Origin: Pedococcus bigeumensis | Lineage (GTDB): Bacteria; Actinomycetota; Actinomycetes; Actinomycetales; Dermatophilaceae | NCBI RefSeq assembly: GCF_006438965.1 | Contig: NZ_RCZM01000004.1 | Location: 372,001-436,000, forward strand | Length of the DNA stretch: 64,000 nt | Direction of reading: 5' to 3' | In this document: positions 36,863 through 45,259 of the stretch, one piece after another | Position numbering within the stretch: the stretch's first letter is position 1 | Layout of the letters: every line of letters begins with the position of its first letter | Program-made: the position numbers and the translations under genes | The notes under the pieces: generated by a model | Told to the model about the DNA's origin: nothing | The model's database searches: none | What the model saw: only the letters and a program-made list of their open reading frames with translations

Positions 36863-37084
36863 ATGAGCGACTACATCGCCCTCACCATCAACAGCAACGC
36901 AGGCGCCTCGCTGGCCCGGTCGGCCCGGCCTGACGCCCCCGTCGTCGACGACGGCCTCGCTACCCGTCCGGCTCGGCGGCCGGTGCGCCGTTCCCTCGCG
37001 ACGACCTTGCGCGCCGCTGCAGTGTTCGAGCGCCGCCTGGCCGACCGGATCGACCCGGCCGTCTGCCGCCCGGCGACCGCCTGA
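36863..37084 (+). CDS. Small Arg/Ala-rich protein of unknown function
   Basis: A 73-residue soluble protein with no recognised domain: [20 protein letters not shown], a basic stretch [18 protein letters not shown], then an amphipathic helix. The ribosome site GGGAGAAGG is one of the strongest in the region and ends 3 bases before the ATG, so it is likely translated. It lies 48 bases after the LacI gene, before a strong terminator, so the two are probably co-transcribed. Confidence 0.6.
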   Translation: MSDYIALTINSNAGASLARSARPDAPVVDDGLATRPARRPVRRSLATTLRAAAVFERRLADRIDPAVCRPATA

Positions 37085-37105
37085 GCCGTGCTGCGCACGA
37101 GCGCC

Positions 37106-37141
37106 GAGGTATGCCGCGTGGGCAACCACGCGGCATACCTC
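37106..37141 (+). terminator. Terminator built from two head-to-head copies of the dispersed word
   Basis: GAGGTATGCCGCGTGG (37106-37121) and its exact complement (37126-37141) form a perfect 16-bp stem closed by GCAA, a GNRA tetraloop. Each arm contains the window-wide word GGTATGCCGC. No T run follows. It ends the LacI/small-protein unit ahead of rplS. The rest of the 295-base gap to rplS holds a CAGAAT -10-like hexamer at 37209-37214 and no other clear element. Confidence 0.85.
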
Positions 37142-37379
37142 ACCGAGGGCGGCGGTGCCGCCTCGGACGCGGGTCTGCGGCGATTTCTGCCGGGGGCCCT
37201 GCTCGTGGCAGAATGGCCAGTCGCGCCCGCATGACCCACGCCCCTGCCACAGGGGGAGTGACCAGGCACCGATCAGGCCACGCGGCAGGTCAGGCACCAC
37301 GGCGCACTGCACGCCCCATTCATCACGCACGACCAACACCCTGGGCGACCTGTGGCGCCGAGAAGAAAGCGATACCGCC

Positions 37380-37739
37380 ATGCAGCGTTTCGATGCGATC
37401 GACCAGGCATCCCTCCGCGACGACATCCCGGCCTTCCGCGCCGGTGACACCGTCAACGTGCACGTCAAGGTCATCGAGGGCACCCGCTCCCGCGTCCAGG
37501 TCTTCAAGGGCGTCGTGATCCGGCGCCACGGTGGTGGCCTGGGTGAGACGTTCACCGTCCGCAAGGTCTCCTTCGGCGTCGGTGTCGAGCGCACCTTCCC
37601 CCTGCACACCCCGGTCATCGACCACATCGAGCTGGTCACCCGCGGTGACGTCCGTCGCGCCAAGCTCTACTACCTGCGCGACCTGCGCGGCAAGGCTGCC
37701 AAGATCAAGGAAAAGCGCGACACCATCCCCGCCAAGTAG
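37380..37739 (+). CDS. rplS: 50S ribosomal protein L19
   Basis: 119 residues, standard L19: [32 protein letters not shown], the [24 protein letters not shown] core and [22 protein letters not shown] at 37380 with an AGAAGAAAG-type site upstream. An open frame extends further upstream but is not conserved L19 sequence. Followed by a terminator, so lepB genes start a new unit. Confidence 0.97.
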   Translation: MQRFDAIDQASLRDDIPAFRAGDTVNVHVKVIEGTRSRVQVFKGVVIRRHGGGLGETFTVRKVSFGVGVERTFPLHTPVIDHIELVTRGDVRRAKLYYLRDLRGKAAKIKEKRDTIPAK

Positions 37740-37756
37740 GGCGGACTCATCTGCGT

Positions 37757-37797
37757 CCCTCAGGGTGTCCCGACACTCGTCGGCACAGCCCTGAGGG
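37757..37797 (+). terminator. Terminator of rplS
   Basis: CCCTCAGGG (37757-37765) pairs with CCCTGAGGG (37789-37797), with an inner CCGA/TCGG stem. It lies 18 bases after the rplS stop and is followed by TTAGGCT, which doubles as the -10-like box (TAGGCT, 37799-37804) for lepB. Confidence 0.75.
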
Positions 37798-37813
37798 TTA
37801 GGCTCCGGATGCG

Positions 37814-38557
37814 ATGAACCCCGGACCGGAATCACCCCAGCAGGACCCGGCCGCCGCTCCAGTCAAGACTGATGCGGCGGCCGCGTCGGAACGCCCCCGC
37901 GGCGGCCCTTCGTGGCTGCTGCTGGCCGGCGTCTCCCTGCTGGTGATGATGCTGGTCCGGGGTTTTCTCGTGCAGTCCTTCTACGTCCCCTCGGGGTCGA
38001 TGGAGCCGACGATCGAGCCGGGGGACCGGATCCTGGTCAACAAGCTCATCTCCGGCGAGTCGCTCCGGCGCGGGGACGTCGTCGTCTTCGACGGCACGAC
38101 GAGCTTCGCCGCTGCCGAGCTCGAACCGCATCAGGACGACGGGCTGATCGGCCGCGCCCTCGGCGGAGCGGCTTCGCTGGTCGGCGTCAACCTTGGTGAG
38201 CAGGACTTCGTCAAGCGGGTCATCGGCCTGCCCGGCGACAAGGTCGTCTGCTGCGACGCCCAGTCCCGACTGACCGTCAACGGCACCCCGGTGTCCGAGC
38301 CCTACCTCCTGCCGGGGGACAAACCGAGCGAGCTCACCTTCGACATCACCGTGCCCGCCGGTCGGGTCTGGGTGATGGGCGACCACCGCAGCGACAGCGC
38401 GGACTCCCGCTCCCACCTCGGTGACCCCGGCGGTGGCACGGTGCGGCTGTCCGACGTGATCGGTCGCGCCAGTGCGACCTACTGGCCGCTGTCGAGGGTG
38501 GGCGGTTTCGACACCCCCGAGGCGCTGGCCGACATCCCCCGGGTCGGTGAGCCGTGA
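37814..38557 (+). CDS. lepB: Signal peptidase I (first copy)
   Basis: 247 residues, type I signal peptidase that cleaves exported preproteins outside the membrane. A cytoplasmic Pro/Ala-rich N-terminus, one membrane helix (WLLLAGVSLLVMMLVRGFL), box B with catalytic Ser62 (VPSGSMEPTI), box D with general-base Lys134 (FVKRVIGLPGD) and box E GRVWVMGDHRSDSADSR are present. A second signal peptidase gene overlaps its stop by 4 bases. The start ATG has a -10-like TAGGCT 9 bases upstream and no ribosome site. Confidence 0.95.
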   Translation: MNPGPESPQQDPAAAPVKTDAAAASERPRGGPSWLLLAGVSLLVMMLVRGFLVQSFYVPSGSMEPTIEPGDRILVNKLISGESLRRGDVVVFDGTTSFAAAELEPHQDDGLIGRALGGAASLVGVNLGEQDFVKRVIGLPGDKVVCCDAQSRLTVNGTPVSEPYLLPGDKPSELTFDITVPAGRVWVMGDHRSDSADSRSHLGDPGGGTVRLSDVIGRASATYWPLSRVGGFDTPEALADIPRVGEP

Positions 38558-39927
38558 GCGACACCGCACGTGACGGCGCCCGGGACCGGGCCCGCGATGG
38601 CGCACGGGATGGCGCAGGCGACGGCGCTCGAGACGGCGCTCCCGACGGCGACGCCGGGTGGCTGAGCTATGACGGCGAGGCCCCGGAGGCTGCTGGGGCC
38701 GACGCCAGCAACCAGGACCAGCGCGTGGGGACCACCGACCCCGCCTGGCTGCGCCACGACCTGCCGCAGGGCCCCAGCGCGACCTCGCACGGCGCGACCG
38801 ATGTGCCGACCCGCGACTCCGCGTGGCTGGCGCCGGAGCTCGACGTGCCCACCCAGCACCTGACTCCCGACGAGGCGCACGACACCGGCGTCCCCCCGAC
38901 CCTCGCCGAGTCAGAGTCAGAGTCAGAGTCAGAGTCGGTGTCAGAGTCCGAGCAGGCGTCCGCTTCCGAGCCAGGGAATGAGGCCGAGCCTCCCGTGGAA
39001 TCTCCGGATCGGCGGTCCGCTCCAGAGCGCACCCGGGTTGTCACGCAGCCGTTGCCTGACGAACCCGATGAGTCGACCGGGCCGCGCAAGGGTCGCCACG
39101 CCGACGACGAGTCGGTGGGTGGCGTGGCGGTGCTGCTTGCTGCCGTCAAGGAGTTCGCGATCGTCGTGGGGATGGCCCTGGTGCTGTCCTTCATCGTCAA
39201 GACCTGGCTGCTCCAGGCGTTCTACATCCCGTCCGGGTCGATGGAGGACACCCTGGTCCTTAACGACCGCGTCATCGTCAGCAAGCTGACCCCGGGCCCG
39301 ATCGACCTCAAGCGCGGCGACATCATCGTGTTCGCCGACCCCGGCCAGTGGCTCGACGAGACCGCGCCGGTTCCGCGCGGACCGTTGGCGACGGTTGTCA
39401 GCGAGACGCTGACCTTTGTCGGGCTGCTGCCCGACAACGCCGAGAACCACCTGATCAAGCGGGTCATCGGCCTCCCCGGTGACCACGTCGTGTGCTGCGA
39501 CGAGGGCGGTCGGATCACCATCAACGGCACGGCCATCAAGGAGCCCTACCTCAAGCCCGGCGACGCGGCGAGTGAGCAGGACTTCGACATCACCGTGCCG
39601 AACGGACGGGTGTGGGTGATGGGCGACCACCGCTCCAACTCCGCCGACTCCAGGGCCCACGACGGCCCGGAGAACAACGGCAGCCAGGGGTCGGTCGACG
39701 AACGACTCATCGTGGGCCGCGCCGTCGCCCTGGTCTGGCCGTTGGACCACCTGACCTGGCTGTCCAACCCGACGGCCACCTTCGCGAACGTGCCCGCACC
39801 CAACCCGGCCGGCGCCGATGCGCCGACCCCGAAGGGCGGCCCCACGACGGGCGCGACCGGCGGGGGCGCGGACGGCGAGGGCAGCGGCGAGGTGGGCGGC
39901 ACGGACCCTCCGGCCGGGACAGGCTGA
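38554..39927 (+). CDS. lepB: Signal peptidase I (second copy) with long disordered N-terminus
   Basis: 457 residues, the second tandem type I signal peptidase. Residues 1-190 are low-complexity and acidic: an RDGARDGAGDGARDGAPDGD-type repeat at the start, a (Ser-Glu)n run at 120-133, then a basic patch. One membrane helix follows (AIVVGMALVLSFIVKTWLL), then catalytic Ser229 (IPSGSMEDTL), Lys302 (LIKRVIGLPGD) and GRVWVMGDHRSNSADSR. The C-terminal tail is Gly/Thr-rich. The GTG start overlaps the first copy's stop (GTGA). The two copies differ in the insert between boxes B and D, so they may have different substrates. Confidence 0.94.
   Translation: MSDTARDGARDRARDGARDGAGDGARDGAPDGDAGWLSYDGEAPEAAGADASNQDQRVGTTDPAWLRHDLPQGPSATSHGATDVPTRDSAWLAPELDVPTQHLTPDEAHDTGVPPTLAESESESESESVSESEQASASEPGNEAEPPVESPDRRSAPERTRVVTQPLPDEPDESTGPRKGRHADDESVGGVAVLLAAVKEFAIVVGMALVLSFIVKTWLLQAFYIPSGSMEDTLVLNDRVIVSKLTPGPIDLKRGDIIVFADPGQWLDETAPVPRGPLATVVSETLTFVGLLPDNAENHLIKRVIGLPGDHVVCCDEGGRITINGTAIKEPYLKPGDAASEQDFDITVPNGRVWVMGDHRSNSADSRAHDGPENNGSQGSVDERLIVGRAVALVWPLDHLTWLSNPTATFANVPAPNPAGADAPTPKGGPTTGATGGGADGEGSGEVGGTDPPAGTG
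38911..38946 (+). repeat. Hexanucleotide TCAGAG repeat inside lepB
   Basis: Four tandem TCAGAG units (38911-38934), one TCGGTG variant and another TCAGAG (38941-38946), encoding a Ser-Glu run. A six-base unit changes length without changing frame. Confidence 0.9.
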
Positions 39928-39930
39928 GCG

Positions 39931-40704
39931 ATGGCTCAGGCGCCACCGGCACGAAGCCGCAAGCCCAACCTGCGGGTCGAACGCCAGCTCCAGCGTGACG
40001 GGCACCGCATCCTCGCGGGGATGGACGAGGTGGGCCGTGGGGCACTGGCCGGCCCCGTCACCGTCGGTGTGGTCCTCATCGACGAGACCTGTCGCAGTGC
40101 CCCGACCGGCGTCAAGGACTCCAAGCTGCTCACGCCCGCGGCGCGGGTCGCCATGGTGCCGCGGATCAGACGTTGGGCCCTCACGTATGCCGTGGGCCAC
40201 GCGTCCCCGGAGGAGATCGACGAGGTCGGGATCATCGCCGCCCTGCGGCTGGCCGGGTGCCGTGCGCTCGCCGCCGTCGACGTCGTGCCCGACCTGGTGA
40301 TCCTGGACGGCAACCACGACTGGCTCACCGCACCCGACGAGGTGGGGCTCTTCGCCTTCGCGTCCGACACGGCACCGGCCGTCCCACCCGTCACCACGAT
40401 GATCAAGGCCGACCTCAAGTGCTCGTCGGTCGCGGCTGCCTCGGTGCTGGCCAAGGTGGAGCGTGACGGGCTGATGGTGGCCGCCGCCCCCGACCACCCG
40501 GCATACGGCTGGGAAGAGAACAAGGGGTATGCCGCGCCGGAGCACCTCGCGGCGCTGGAAGCCTTCGGTGCCACCGACCTGCACCGCAGGTCATGGCGGC
40601 TGCCAGGCATCTCAGGAGATGATGGGACTGGTCTCGGCGATCGGGCAGGGCAGGGAGCAGAGACAGCTCCCGATGAGACGCAGGTGGAGATGAGTGCGCG
40701 ATGA
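39931..40704 (+). CDS. rnhB: Ribonuclease HII
   Basis: 257 residues. RNase HII removes ribonucleotides from DNA. Catalytic region: [22 protein letters not shown] (Asp-Glu), [21 protein letters not shown] (Asp) and [23 protein letters not shown] (Asp). An acidic non-conserved tail follows the core ([21 protein letters not shown]). ATG 4 bases after the lepB stop. Its stop overlaps the DUF2469 start (ATGA). Confidence 0.96.
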   Translation: MAQAPPARSRKPNLRVERQLQRDGHRILAGMDEVGRGALAGPVTVGVVLIDETCRSAPTGVKDSKLLTPAARVAMVPRIRRWALTYAVGHASPEEIDEVGIIAALRLAGCRALAAVDVVPDLVILDGNHDWLTAPDEVGLFAFASDTAPAVPPVTTMIKADLKCSSVAAASVLAKVERDGLMVAAAPDHPAYGWEENKGYAAPEHLAALEAFGATDLHRRSWRLPGISGDDGTGLGDRAGQGAETAPDETQVEMSAR

Positions 40705-41018
40705 GTTCAGAGGACCTGGAGAAGTACGAGAGCGAGATGGAGCTGCAGCTCTATCGGGAGTACCGCGATGTCGTGGGGCTGTTCTCCCACGTGGTGGAGA
40801 CCGAGCGTCGCTTCTACCTGTGCAACTCCGTCGACGTGAAGGTGCGTTCCGACGGCGGGGAGGTCTACTTCGACGTCACGATGGCCGACGCCTGGGTGTG
40901 GGACATCTACCGGCCGGCGCGGTTCGCCAAGCAGGTCCGGGTGGTGACGTTCAAGGACGTCAATGTCGAGGAGCTCGCCAAGTCCGATCTCGAGCTGCCG
41001 AAGGGCCAGGGTTTCTAG
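40701..41018 (+). CDS. DUF2469-family protein
   Basis: 105 residues of the actinobacterial DUF2469 family, whose role is unknown. The conserved start [25 protein letters not shown] and the core [48 protein letters not shown] are present. It overlaps rnhB and lies next to yraN, an arrangement seen across actinobacteria. Confidence 0.93.
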   Translation: MSSEDLEKYESEMELQLYREYRDVVGLFSHVVETERRFYLCNSVDVKVRSDGGEVYFDVTMADAWVWDIYRPARFAKQVRVVTFKDVNVEELAKSDLELPKGQGF

Positions 41019-41151
41019 GCACTCGCGGGTGGCAGGGTGTCGTGCCGTATCGGCGCAGGTCGCCCACAGGCGGTGGGGCGCCGCGGTGACCGTCCACAGG
41101 ACGCCGCGGCTCCGCTGTTGACCGGGTGCGGTCCGCGCTTGGCTGGGGCGC

Positions 41152-41523
41152 ATGGCAGACCAGACAGATCCCCGCAGGACGTTGGGGGAGTACGGCGAAC
41201 GACTGGCGGCGCGCTACCTGACCGACCACGGTCTGGCCGTGATCGACCGCAACTGGCGGTGCGCGCGTGGCGAGATCGACCTCGTGGTGCGCGACGGCGA
41301 CTGCCTCGTCTTCTGTGAGGTCAAGACCCGGCGGTCCGAGCGTTTCGGCACCCCGGTCGAGGCGGTGGACTGGCGCAAGACGGCTCGGCTGCGGCGGCTG
41401 GCGTCCGCGTGGCTGCAGGCCCACGACGAGCACCCCAGCCGGATCAGGATCGATGTGATCGGCATCCTCCGCCCGGTGGAGGGGCCGGCGCGGGTCCGGC
41501 ACGTCCAGGGGGTCGGAGGATGA
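41152..41523 (+). CDS. YraN/UPF0102 endonuclease-like protein
   Basis: 123 residues of the UPF0102 family with the PD-(D/E)XK-like core: GEYGERLAARYL, NWRCARGEIDLVVRDGDCLVFCEVKTRRSERFG, where GEIDLV and EVK carry the putative metal-binding Glu/Asp and Lys. The biochemical role is not firmly known, and a link to recombination or DNA uptake has been suggested because it clusters with comM and dprA. Its stop overlaps the comM start (ATGA). Confidence 0.93.
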   Translation: MADQTDPRRTLGEYGERLAARYLTDHGLAVIDRNWRCARGEIDLVVRDGDCLVFCEVKTRRSERFGTPVEAVDWRKTARLRRLASAWLQAHDEHPSRIRIDVIGILRPVEGPARVRHVQGVGG

Positions 41524-43058
41524 CCTTCGGGCGCACCCGGTCGGTGACGCTGGAGGGGCTCGCCGGGGCGGTGGTGGAGGTGGAGGCCCATCTGTCGGGA
41601 GGCCTTCCGGCGTTCATGCTGGGTGGGTTGCCCGACACGGCCTGCGCGCAGTCACCCAACCGGGTCAAAGCCGCCGCGGCGAGCATCGGGCGGTCGCTGG
41701 CCCAGGACCGGCTCACGGTCAACCTGTCACCGGCGTCGATCCCCAAGAACGGCAGCGGGTTCGACCTGCCCATTGCGGTCGCGGTGGTGGCAGCGCTCGG
41801 GATGGTGCCGCCCGACCGGGTCCGCGACATCGTCCACCTCGGCGAGCTCGGGCTCGACGGTTCGGTCCGCCAGGTCCGCGGGGTGCTGCCCGCGGTCCTG
41901 GCTGCGGCGAGGGCAGGCTGTCAGGACGTCGTGGTGCCGGTGGCCAACGCCGCCGAGGCACGGCTGGTGCCGGACATCCGCGTGCACGCCGTCCGCCACC
42001 TCGCCGACCTCATCGCGACCTACTCGGGAGGTTCCGAGACGCTGGGCCAGGGAGTGCCGGACCTGGCGATGGCGCCCGCACTCGCGGTCGCCGACCCGCC
42101 GGACCTCGCCGACGTCGTCGGCCAGGAGGAGGCACGGACCGCGCTGGAGCTGGCCGCGGCCGGCGGTCACCACCTCTTCCTGCTGGGGCCGCCAGGCTCG
42201 GGCAAGACGATGCTCGCCGAACGCCTCGTCTCGATCCTGCCCCGGCTGACCCGCGCGCAGTCGATCGATGTCCTGGCCGTCCGCTCGCTGCTGGGCGTGA
42301 CCGCTGCCGAGCTCGACGTCGAAGGCCTACCGCCCTTCGTGGCGCCGCACCACAGCGCCACCCAGGCCGCCATCATCGGTGGCGGCAGCAGCGCGGTCCG
42401 GCCCGGGGCGATCTCCCAGGCGCACCACGGAGTGCTGTTCCTGGATGAGGCGCCCGAGTTCAAGACCGACGCGCTGCAGTCGTTGCGACAGCCCCTGGAG
42501 TCCGGTGAGGTGGTGGTGGCGCGGGCACGGGCCACCGTGCGGTTCCCGGCCCGCTTCCAGCTGGTGATGGCCGCCAACCCGTGCCCGTGCGGTCTTGGCT
42601 TCGGCAAGGGTGTGGGTTGCGCGTGCTCGCCGATGGCCAAACGGGGCTACATCGGCCGGCTGTCAGGACCACTGCTCGACCGGGTTGACCTGCAGGTACA
42701 GGTGCCCGCGGTGACCCGGTCGTCACTCGCTGGTCTGACCGGGGAGAGCAGCGCAGTCGTGGCCGCCCGGGTACGCGCTGCGAGGGAGGCCCAGGCAGCC
42801 CGCTGGAGCTCGACCTCATGGCGGGTCAACAGCGAGGTGCCCGGTGCCCAGCTGCGACGGGGTCGGTGGCGGCTTCCCAAGTCCGTCACGGTCGACATCG
42901 ACCGGGCGCTCGACCGGGCCCAGCTGACGCTCAGGGGCTATGACCGGGTGCTGCGCGTCGGGTGGACCCTGGCCGACCTGGGCGGCCGGAACACCCCCGT
43001 TCGGGAAGACCTCGGCTCGGCGCTCACGCTGCGCAACCAGGGACCGGTGGCGGCATGA
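41520..43058 (+). CDS. comM: Mg chelatase-like AAA+ protein ComM (YifB)
   Basis: 512 residues. The N-terminal Lon-like/ChlI fold (SVTLEGLAGAVVEVEAHLSGGLPAFMLGGLPD, NLSPASIPKNGSGFDLPIA) precedes a AAA+ ATPase with Walker A LLGPPGSGKTMLAERL, Walker B VLFLDEAPEF and the cysteine cluster NPCPCGLGFGKGVGCACSP. The C-terminal domain has sensor and arginine residues (LSGPLLDRVDLQVQVP). In naturally competent bacteria ComM is a branch-migration helicase that helps integrate incoming DNA; it also occurs in species not known to be competent. Overlaps yraN and dprA by 4 bases each. Confidence 0.95.
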   Translation: MTFGRTRSVTLEGLAGAVVEVEAHLSGGLPAFMLGGLPDTACAQSPNRVKAAAASIGRSLAQDRLTVNLSPASIPKNGSGFDLPIAVAVVAALGMVPPDRVRDIVHLGELGLDGSVRQVRGVLPAVLAAARAGCQDVVVPVANAAEARLVPDIRVHAVRHLADLIATYSGGSETLGQGVPDLAMAPALAVADPPDLADVVGQEEARTALELAAAGGHHLFLLGPPGSGKTMLAERLVSILPRLTRAQSIDVLAVRSLLGVTAAELDVEGLPPFVAPHHSATQAAIIGGGSSAVRPGAISQAHHGVLFLDEAPEFKTDALQSLRQPLESGEVVVARARATVRFPARFQLVMAANPCPCGLGFGKGVGCACSPMAKRGYIGRLSGPLLDRVDLQVQVPAVTRSSLAGLTGESSAVVAARVRAAREAQAARWSSTSWRVNSEVPGAQLRRGRWRLPKSVTVDIDRALDRAQLTLRGYDRVLRVGWTLADLGGRNTPVREDLGSALTLRNQGPVAA

Positions 43059-44158
43059 CGGCGCTGGCCGCGGTTCGCGGGGAACGGGCAGCGCGGGTGG
43101 CCTGGGCGCGGCTCGTCGAACCCGGGGGCCGCGAGGTCGCTGCGCGGATCGCGGCCGTCGGCGCCGAGGAGGCGCTGCAGAGCATCGGCATCGACAGCGT
43201 TGCGAGCACGCGGATGGCAGAGCGGCTTCCCGAGCTGGACGTCGAGCGTGACTTCCAGGTCGCCGAGCGGTTGGGTGCCCGCATCGTCATTCCCGGTGAC
43301 GACGAGTGGCCGCTGGGCTTCGGCGACCTCGCCGCCCCGCCCGTCTGCCTCTGGGTGCGGGGCCCTGCCGATCTGGGGGAGGCAGCCTGCCGCAGCGTCT
43401 CCATCGTCGGGGCGCGGGCCGCGACCGGCTATGGCGTCCACACGGCCAAGGACCTTGCTGCCGGTCTGGCCGAACGCGACTTCGCGGTGGTGTCCGGTGC
43501 TGCCTACGGCATCGACGGCGCCGCGCACGAGGGCGCCCTTGCCGTCGACGGGGTGACCATCGCCTTCGTCGCCGGAGGGATCGAACGCCCCTACCCCAGC
43601 GGCCACGCGGGGCTGCTCGAGCGGATCCGTGAGACAGGGCTCGTCGTCAGCGAGGTCCCGCCGGGATCCGCACCCACCAAGTGGCGCTTCCTCAGCCGCA
43701 ACCGGCTCATCGCCACCCTGACCCAGGGCACGGTCGTGGTCGAGGCGGGTCTGCGCAGCGGCTCACGCAACACGGCGCGGCTGGCGGGGGAGCACCTGAG
43801 GGTCGTGTGCGCCGTGCCCGGGCCGGTCACCTCGGCGGTGTCCGCAGGGTGTCATGAGCTCATTCGAGCCGGGGCCACTCTGGTCACCGACGCAGCCGAG
43901 GTCGCCGAGGAGGTTGGCCCGATCGGTGAGCTGGCACCTCGGAAGGAGGGGCCGTCCACGCCGGAGGACGACCTGGGACCAAGCCACCAGGCGGTCCTCG
44001 CGGCGCTTCCGACGCGCAAGGCGGTGACGGCCGAGGACCTGGCCCGGCGGTGCGGGCTTGGCGCCCACGAGGTCCGTGGCGCACTGGGCGCGCTCGACGT
44101 CGCTGGTCTCGCGCTCCGCGAGGGCGACGGCTGGCGCAAACCGGCAGTGCGTCGCTGA
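43055..44158 (+). CDS. dprA: DNA-processing protein DprA
   Basis: 367 residues. The Rossmann-like DprA domain has VSIVGARAATGYG, VVSGAAYGIDGAAHEGAL, PSGHAGLLERI, SEVPPGSAPTKWRFLSRNRLIATLTQGTVVVEA and VCAVPGPVTS. The C-terminus holds a winged-helix-like DML1 domain (VTAEDLARRCGLGAHEVRGALGALDVAGLALREG). DprA loads RecA on incoming single-stranded DNA during transformation and is widespread in non-competent species. ATG overlaps the comM stop. Confidence 0.95.
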   Translation: MTALAAVRGERAARVAWARLVEPGGREVAARIAAVGAEEALQSIGIDSVASTRMAERLPELDVERDFQVAERLGARIVIPGDDEWPLGFGDLAAPPVCLWVRGPADLGEAACRSVSIVGARAATGYGVHTAKDLAAGLAERDFAVVSGAAYGIDGAAHEGALAVDGVTIAFVAGGIERPYPSGHAGLLERIRETGLVVSEVPPGSAPTKWRFLSRNRLIATLTQGTVVVEAGLRSGSRNTARLAGEHLRVVCAVPGPVTSAVSAGCHELIRAGATLVTDAAEVAEEVGPIGELAPRKEGPSTPEDDLGPSHQAVLAALPTRKAVTAEDLARRCGLGAHEVRGALGALDVAGLALREGDGWRKPAVRR

Positions 44159-44209
44159 CCTGCGGGGTGGCGGCTTGTGCCGCGCCTTCGCGTTTGCGAC
44201 GGTGGCGGC

Positions 44210-45124
44210 GTGAGCCAGTCCACGGAGCAGACGCTCGCAGCGTTCGAGCGCCACCTGCGTAGCGAGCGGGGCCGGTCGGAGCACACCACTCGGGCCTACC
44301 TCAGCGACCTGCGAGGGCTCGTGGACTTCCTCGAAACCGACTGTGGGATCACCGACCTCGCTGATGTCGGGCTGCGTGAGCTGCGTGGCTGGCTGGCTGC
44401 TCAGGCGGAGTCGGGGGCGGCTCGTTCCACGATCGCGCGGCGGTCTGCCGCCGCGCGCACCTTCCTCGGGTGGGCGGCGCGGACTGGTCGGATCGACCAT
44501 GACCCCTCGCTGCGGCTGGCCGCTCCCAAGCGCGCCGGCCACCTCCCAGAAGTGCTTCGGCAGTCCGACGCCACGGCACTGATGGACATCGCCGCCGTGG
44601 CGAGCGACGACCAGGACTCCATGCACCTGCGGGACCGAGCGGCCCTGGAACTGTTGTACGCCAGCGGGATCCGGGTTGGCGAGCTGACAGCCCTCGACAT
44701 CGACGACCTCGACCTCGGTCGCGGGGTCGTTCGGGTGATGGGCAAAGGCGGCAAGGAGCGAACGGTGCCTTTCGGTGCGCCGGCGCGGGAGGCCGTGGTG
44801 GCGTGGCTGACGCTCGGTCGTCCCCAGGTGGCCGGCGAGGGTAGCGGGCCGGCCTTGCTGCTCGGGCGTCGCGGCCGACGTGTCGACCCGCGACAGATCC
44901 GGGCTGCGGTGCACACCCTGCTCGAGCACGTTCCGAACGCACCGGACCTCGGGCCGCACGGGCTGCGCCACAGCGCTGCAACCCACCTGCTCGAAGGCGG
45001 CGCCGACCTGAGACTCGTCCAAGAGCTGCTCGGCCACGCGTCCCTGGCAACGACCCAGATCTACACGCACGTCTCCGTCGACCGGCTGAAGCAGTCCTAC
45101 CGTCAGGCTCACCCTCGTGCGTGA
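44210..45124 (+). CDS. xerC: Tyrosine recombinase XerC
   Basis: 304-residue site-specific recombinase, most likely the XerC partner that resolves chromosome dimers at dif. The N-terminal core-binding domain [23 protein letters not shown] is standard. The catalytic set is complete: Arg155 (SGIRVGEL), Lys in [11 protein letters not shown], His250/Arg253 ([12 protein letters not shown]), His276 (LGHASL) and Tyr285 (IYTHV). The position after dprA is the usual one for chromosomal xerC, so it is not a phage integrase. Start GTG at 44210; an earlier in-frame start would overlap non-conserved sequence. Confidence 0.93.
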   Translation: MSQSTEQTLAAFERHLRSERGRSEHTTRAYLSDLRGLVDFLETDCGITDLADVGLRELRGWLAAQAESGAARSTIARRSAAARTFLGWAARTGRIDHDPSLRLAAPKRAGHLPEVLRQSDATALMDIAAVASDDQDSMHLRDRAALELLYASGIRVGELTALDIDDLDLGRGVVRVMGKGGKERTVPFGAPAREAVVAWLTLGRPQVAGEGSGPALLLGRRGRRVDPRQIRAAVHTLLEHVPNAPDLGPHGLRHSAATHLLEGGADLRLVQELLGHASLATTQIYTHVSVDRLKQSYRQAHPRA

Positions 45125-45259
45125 CCCCGATTTCTCCCTCCGCGACCGGGTCCCCGGGCGTGCCGTGACCCGCGAGGCTCGCGGAAGGGGGAAGATGGAC
45201 GCCACAGTCGACCGTCGGGCCCGTGGTGGTCCGTCCCCGAGAGGAGCAGGACCAAGCGC

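Noticed and set aside
44210-45124. Phage or island integrase
   Set aside because: The gene is in the conserved dprA-xerC position, has the XerC layout and there are no phage genes or tRNA-adjacent att sites.
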